From positions 1 through 34,309 of the forward strand of contig JASLNR010000060.1 of assembly GCA_030745885.1 (NCBI GenBank): a stretch of DNA of 34,309 nt, read 5' to 3'. The position numbers and the translations under genes were made by a program. The notes under the pieces are model-generated. The model saw nothing but the letters and a program-made list of their open reading frames with translations, was not told the origin of the DNA and ran no database searches. This DNA comes from Candidatus Thalassarchaeaceae archaeon. Its GTDB lineage: Archaea > Thermoplasmatota > Poseidoniia > Poseidoniales > Thalassarchaeaceae. Each line of letters begins with the position of its first letter. Position 1 is the first letter of the stretch. Positions 34,292 through 34,309 of the stretch are shown piece after piece.

Positions 34292-34309
34292 ATGGTTAAG
34301 AAGGCAAAG
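34292..34309 (+). CDS. Possible start of a plus-strand gene, cut by the window edge
   Basis: The last 18 bases read ATG followed by codons for V-K-K-A-K. A lysine-rich start is typical of ribosomal or nucleic-acid-binding proteins, but six codons cannot identify a gene. A TATA-like GATAATC about 30 bases upstream would suit a near-leaderless message. The call depends on sequence beyond the window. Confidence 0.3.

Noticed and set aside
1..34309. Search for CRISPR arrays, insertion sequences, integrases, rRNA genes and riboswitches
   Set aside because: No regularly spaced direct repeats, transposase motifs, terminal inverted repeats or rRNA segments were seen by eye; the window is compact core and surface-protein coding sequence.

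Overview
The window looks like a fragment of an archaeal genome, most likely a Marine Group II euryarchaeon (Candidatus Poseidoniales). The evidence is a eukaryote/archaea-type ribosomal protein eL15, the aIF1A-Rio1-Pno1 cluster, a DUF63 membrane protein, a split nuoJ, an intron-containing tRNA-Tyr with a bulge-helix-bulge motif, and a large run of exported CARDB/PKD-type proteins with a subtilisin. The domain assignment to Archaea is firm. The order-level assignment is inference from gene content and coding style (fairly high G+C, frequent GTG/TTG starts, archaeal Shine-Dalgarno GGAGGTGAT). All protein genes are on the minus strand except a ParB/SerK-fold gene near the right end and a possible 6-codon start at the very end. 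The window is gene-dense and no gap exceeds 200 bases.

Reading along the minus strand from right to left: (1) 34309-32678 holds an intron-containing tRNA-Tyr, the plus-strand SerK-like gene, then eL15 and a PRC-barrel protein. (2) 32602-18018 holds five exported or membrane-anchored proteins: a PKD-domain receptor-like protein with a cytosolic zinc ribbon, a 1456-residue secreted protein of unknown family translationally coupled to a small membrane protein, a 1496-residue membrane-anchored subtilisin, and an 897-residue membrane-anchored beta-sandwich protein. (3) 17973-6117 is a complete membrane-plus-connecting-module complex I operon in the order nuoA-B-C-D-H-I-J1-J2-K-L-M-N, with no nuoE, F or G. 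(4) 6073-2618 holds aIF1A, Rio1 kinase, the Pno1/Dim2 KH protein and a DUF63 membrane protein. (5) 2549-1 holds a leucine-degradation operon in the order liuB-liuC-(liuD), with the last gene cut by the window edge.

Taken together, the surface protease and its companions would degrade or bind extracellular protein. The liu genes would feed leucine carbon into central metabolism, and the Nuo complex would oxidise the resulting reductant through an electron-input partner not encoded here. That link is inference from co-location. The most unusual features are the large insertion between the two 4Fe-4S motifs of NuoI, the histidine-rich loop of NuoL, the expanded NuoH, the eIF1A-like acidic tail on aIF1A, and the surface-protein cluster with its cytosolic tails.
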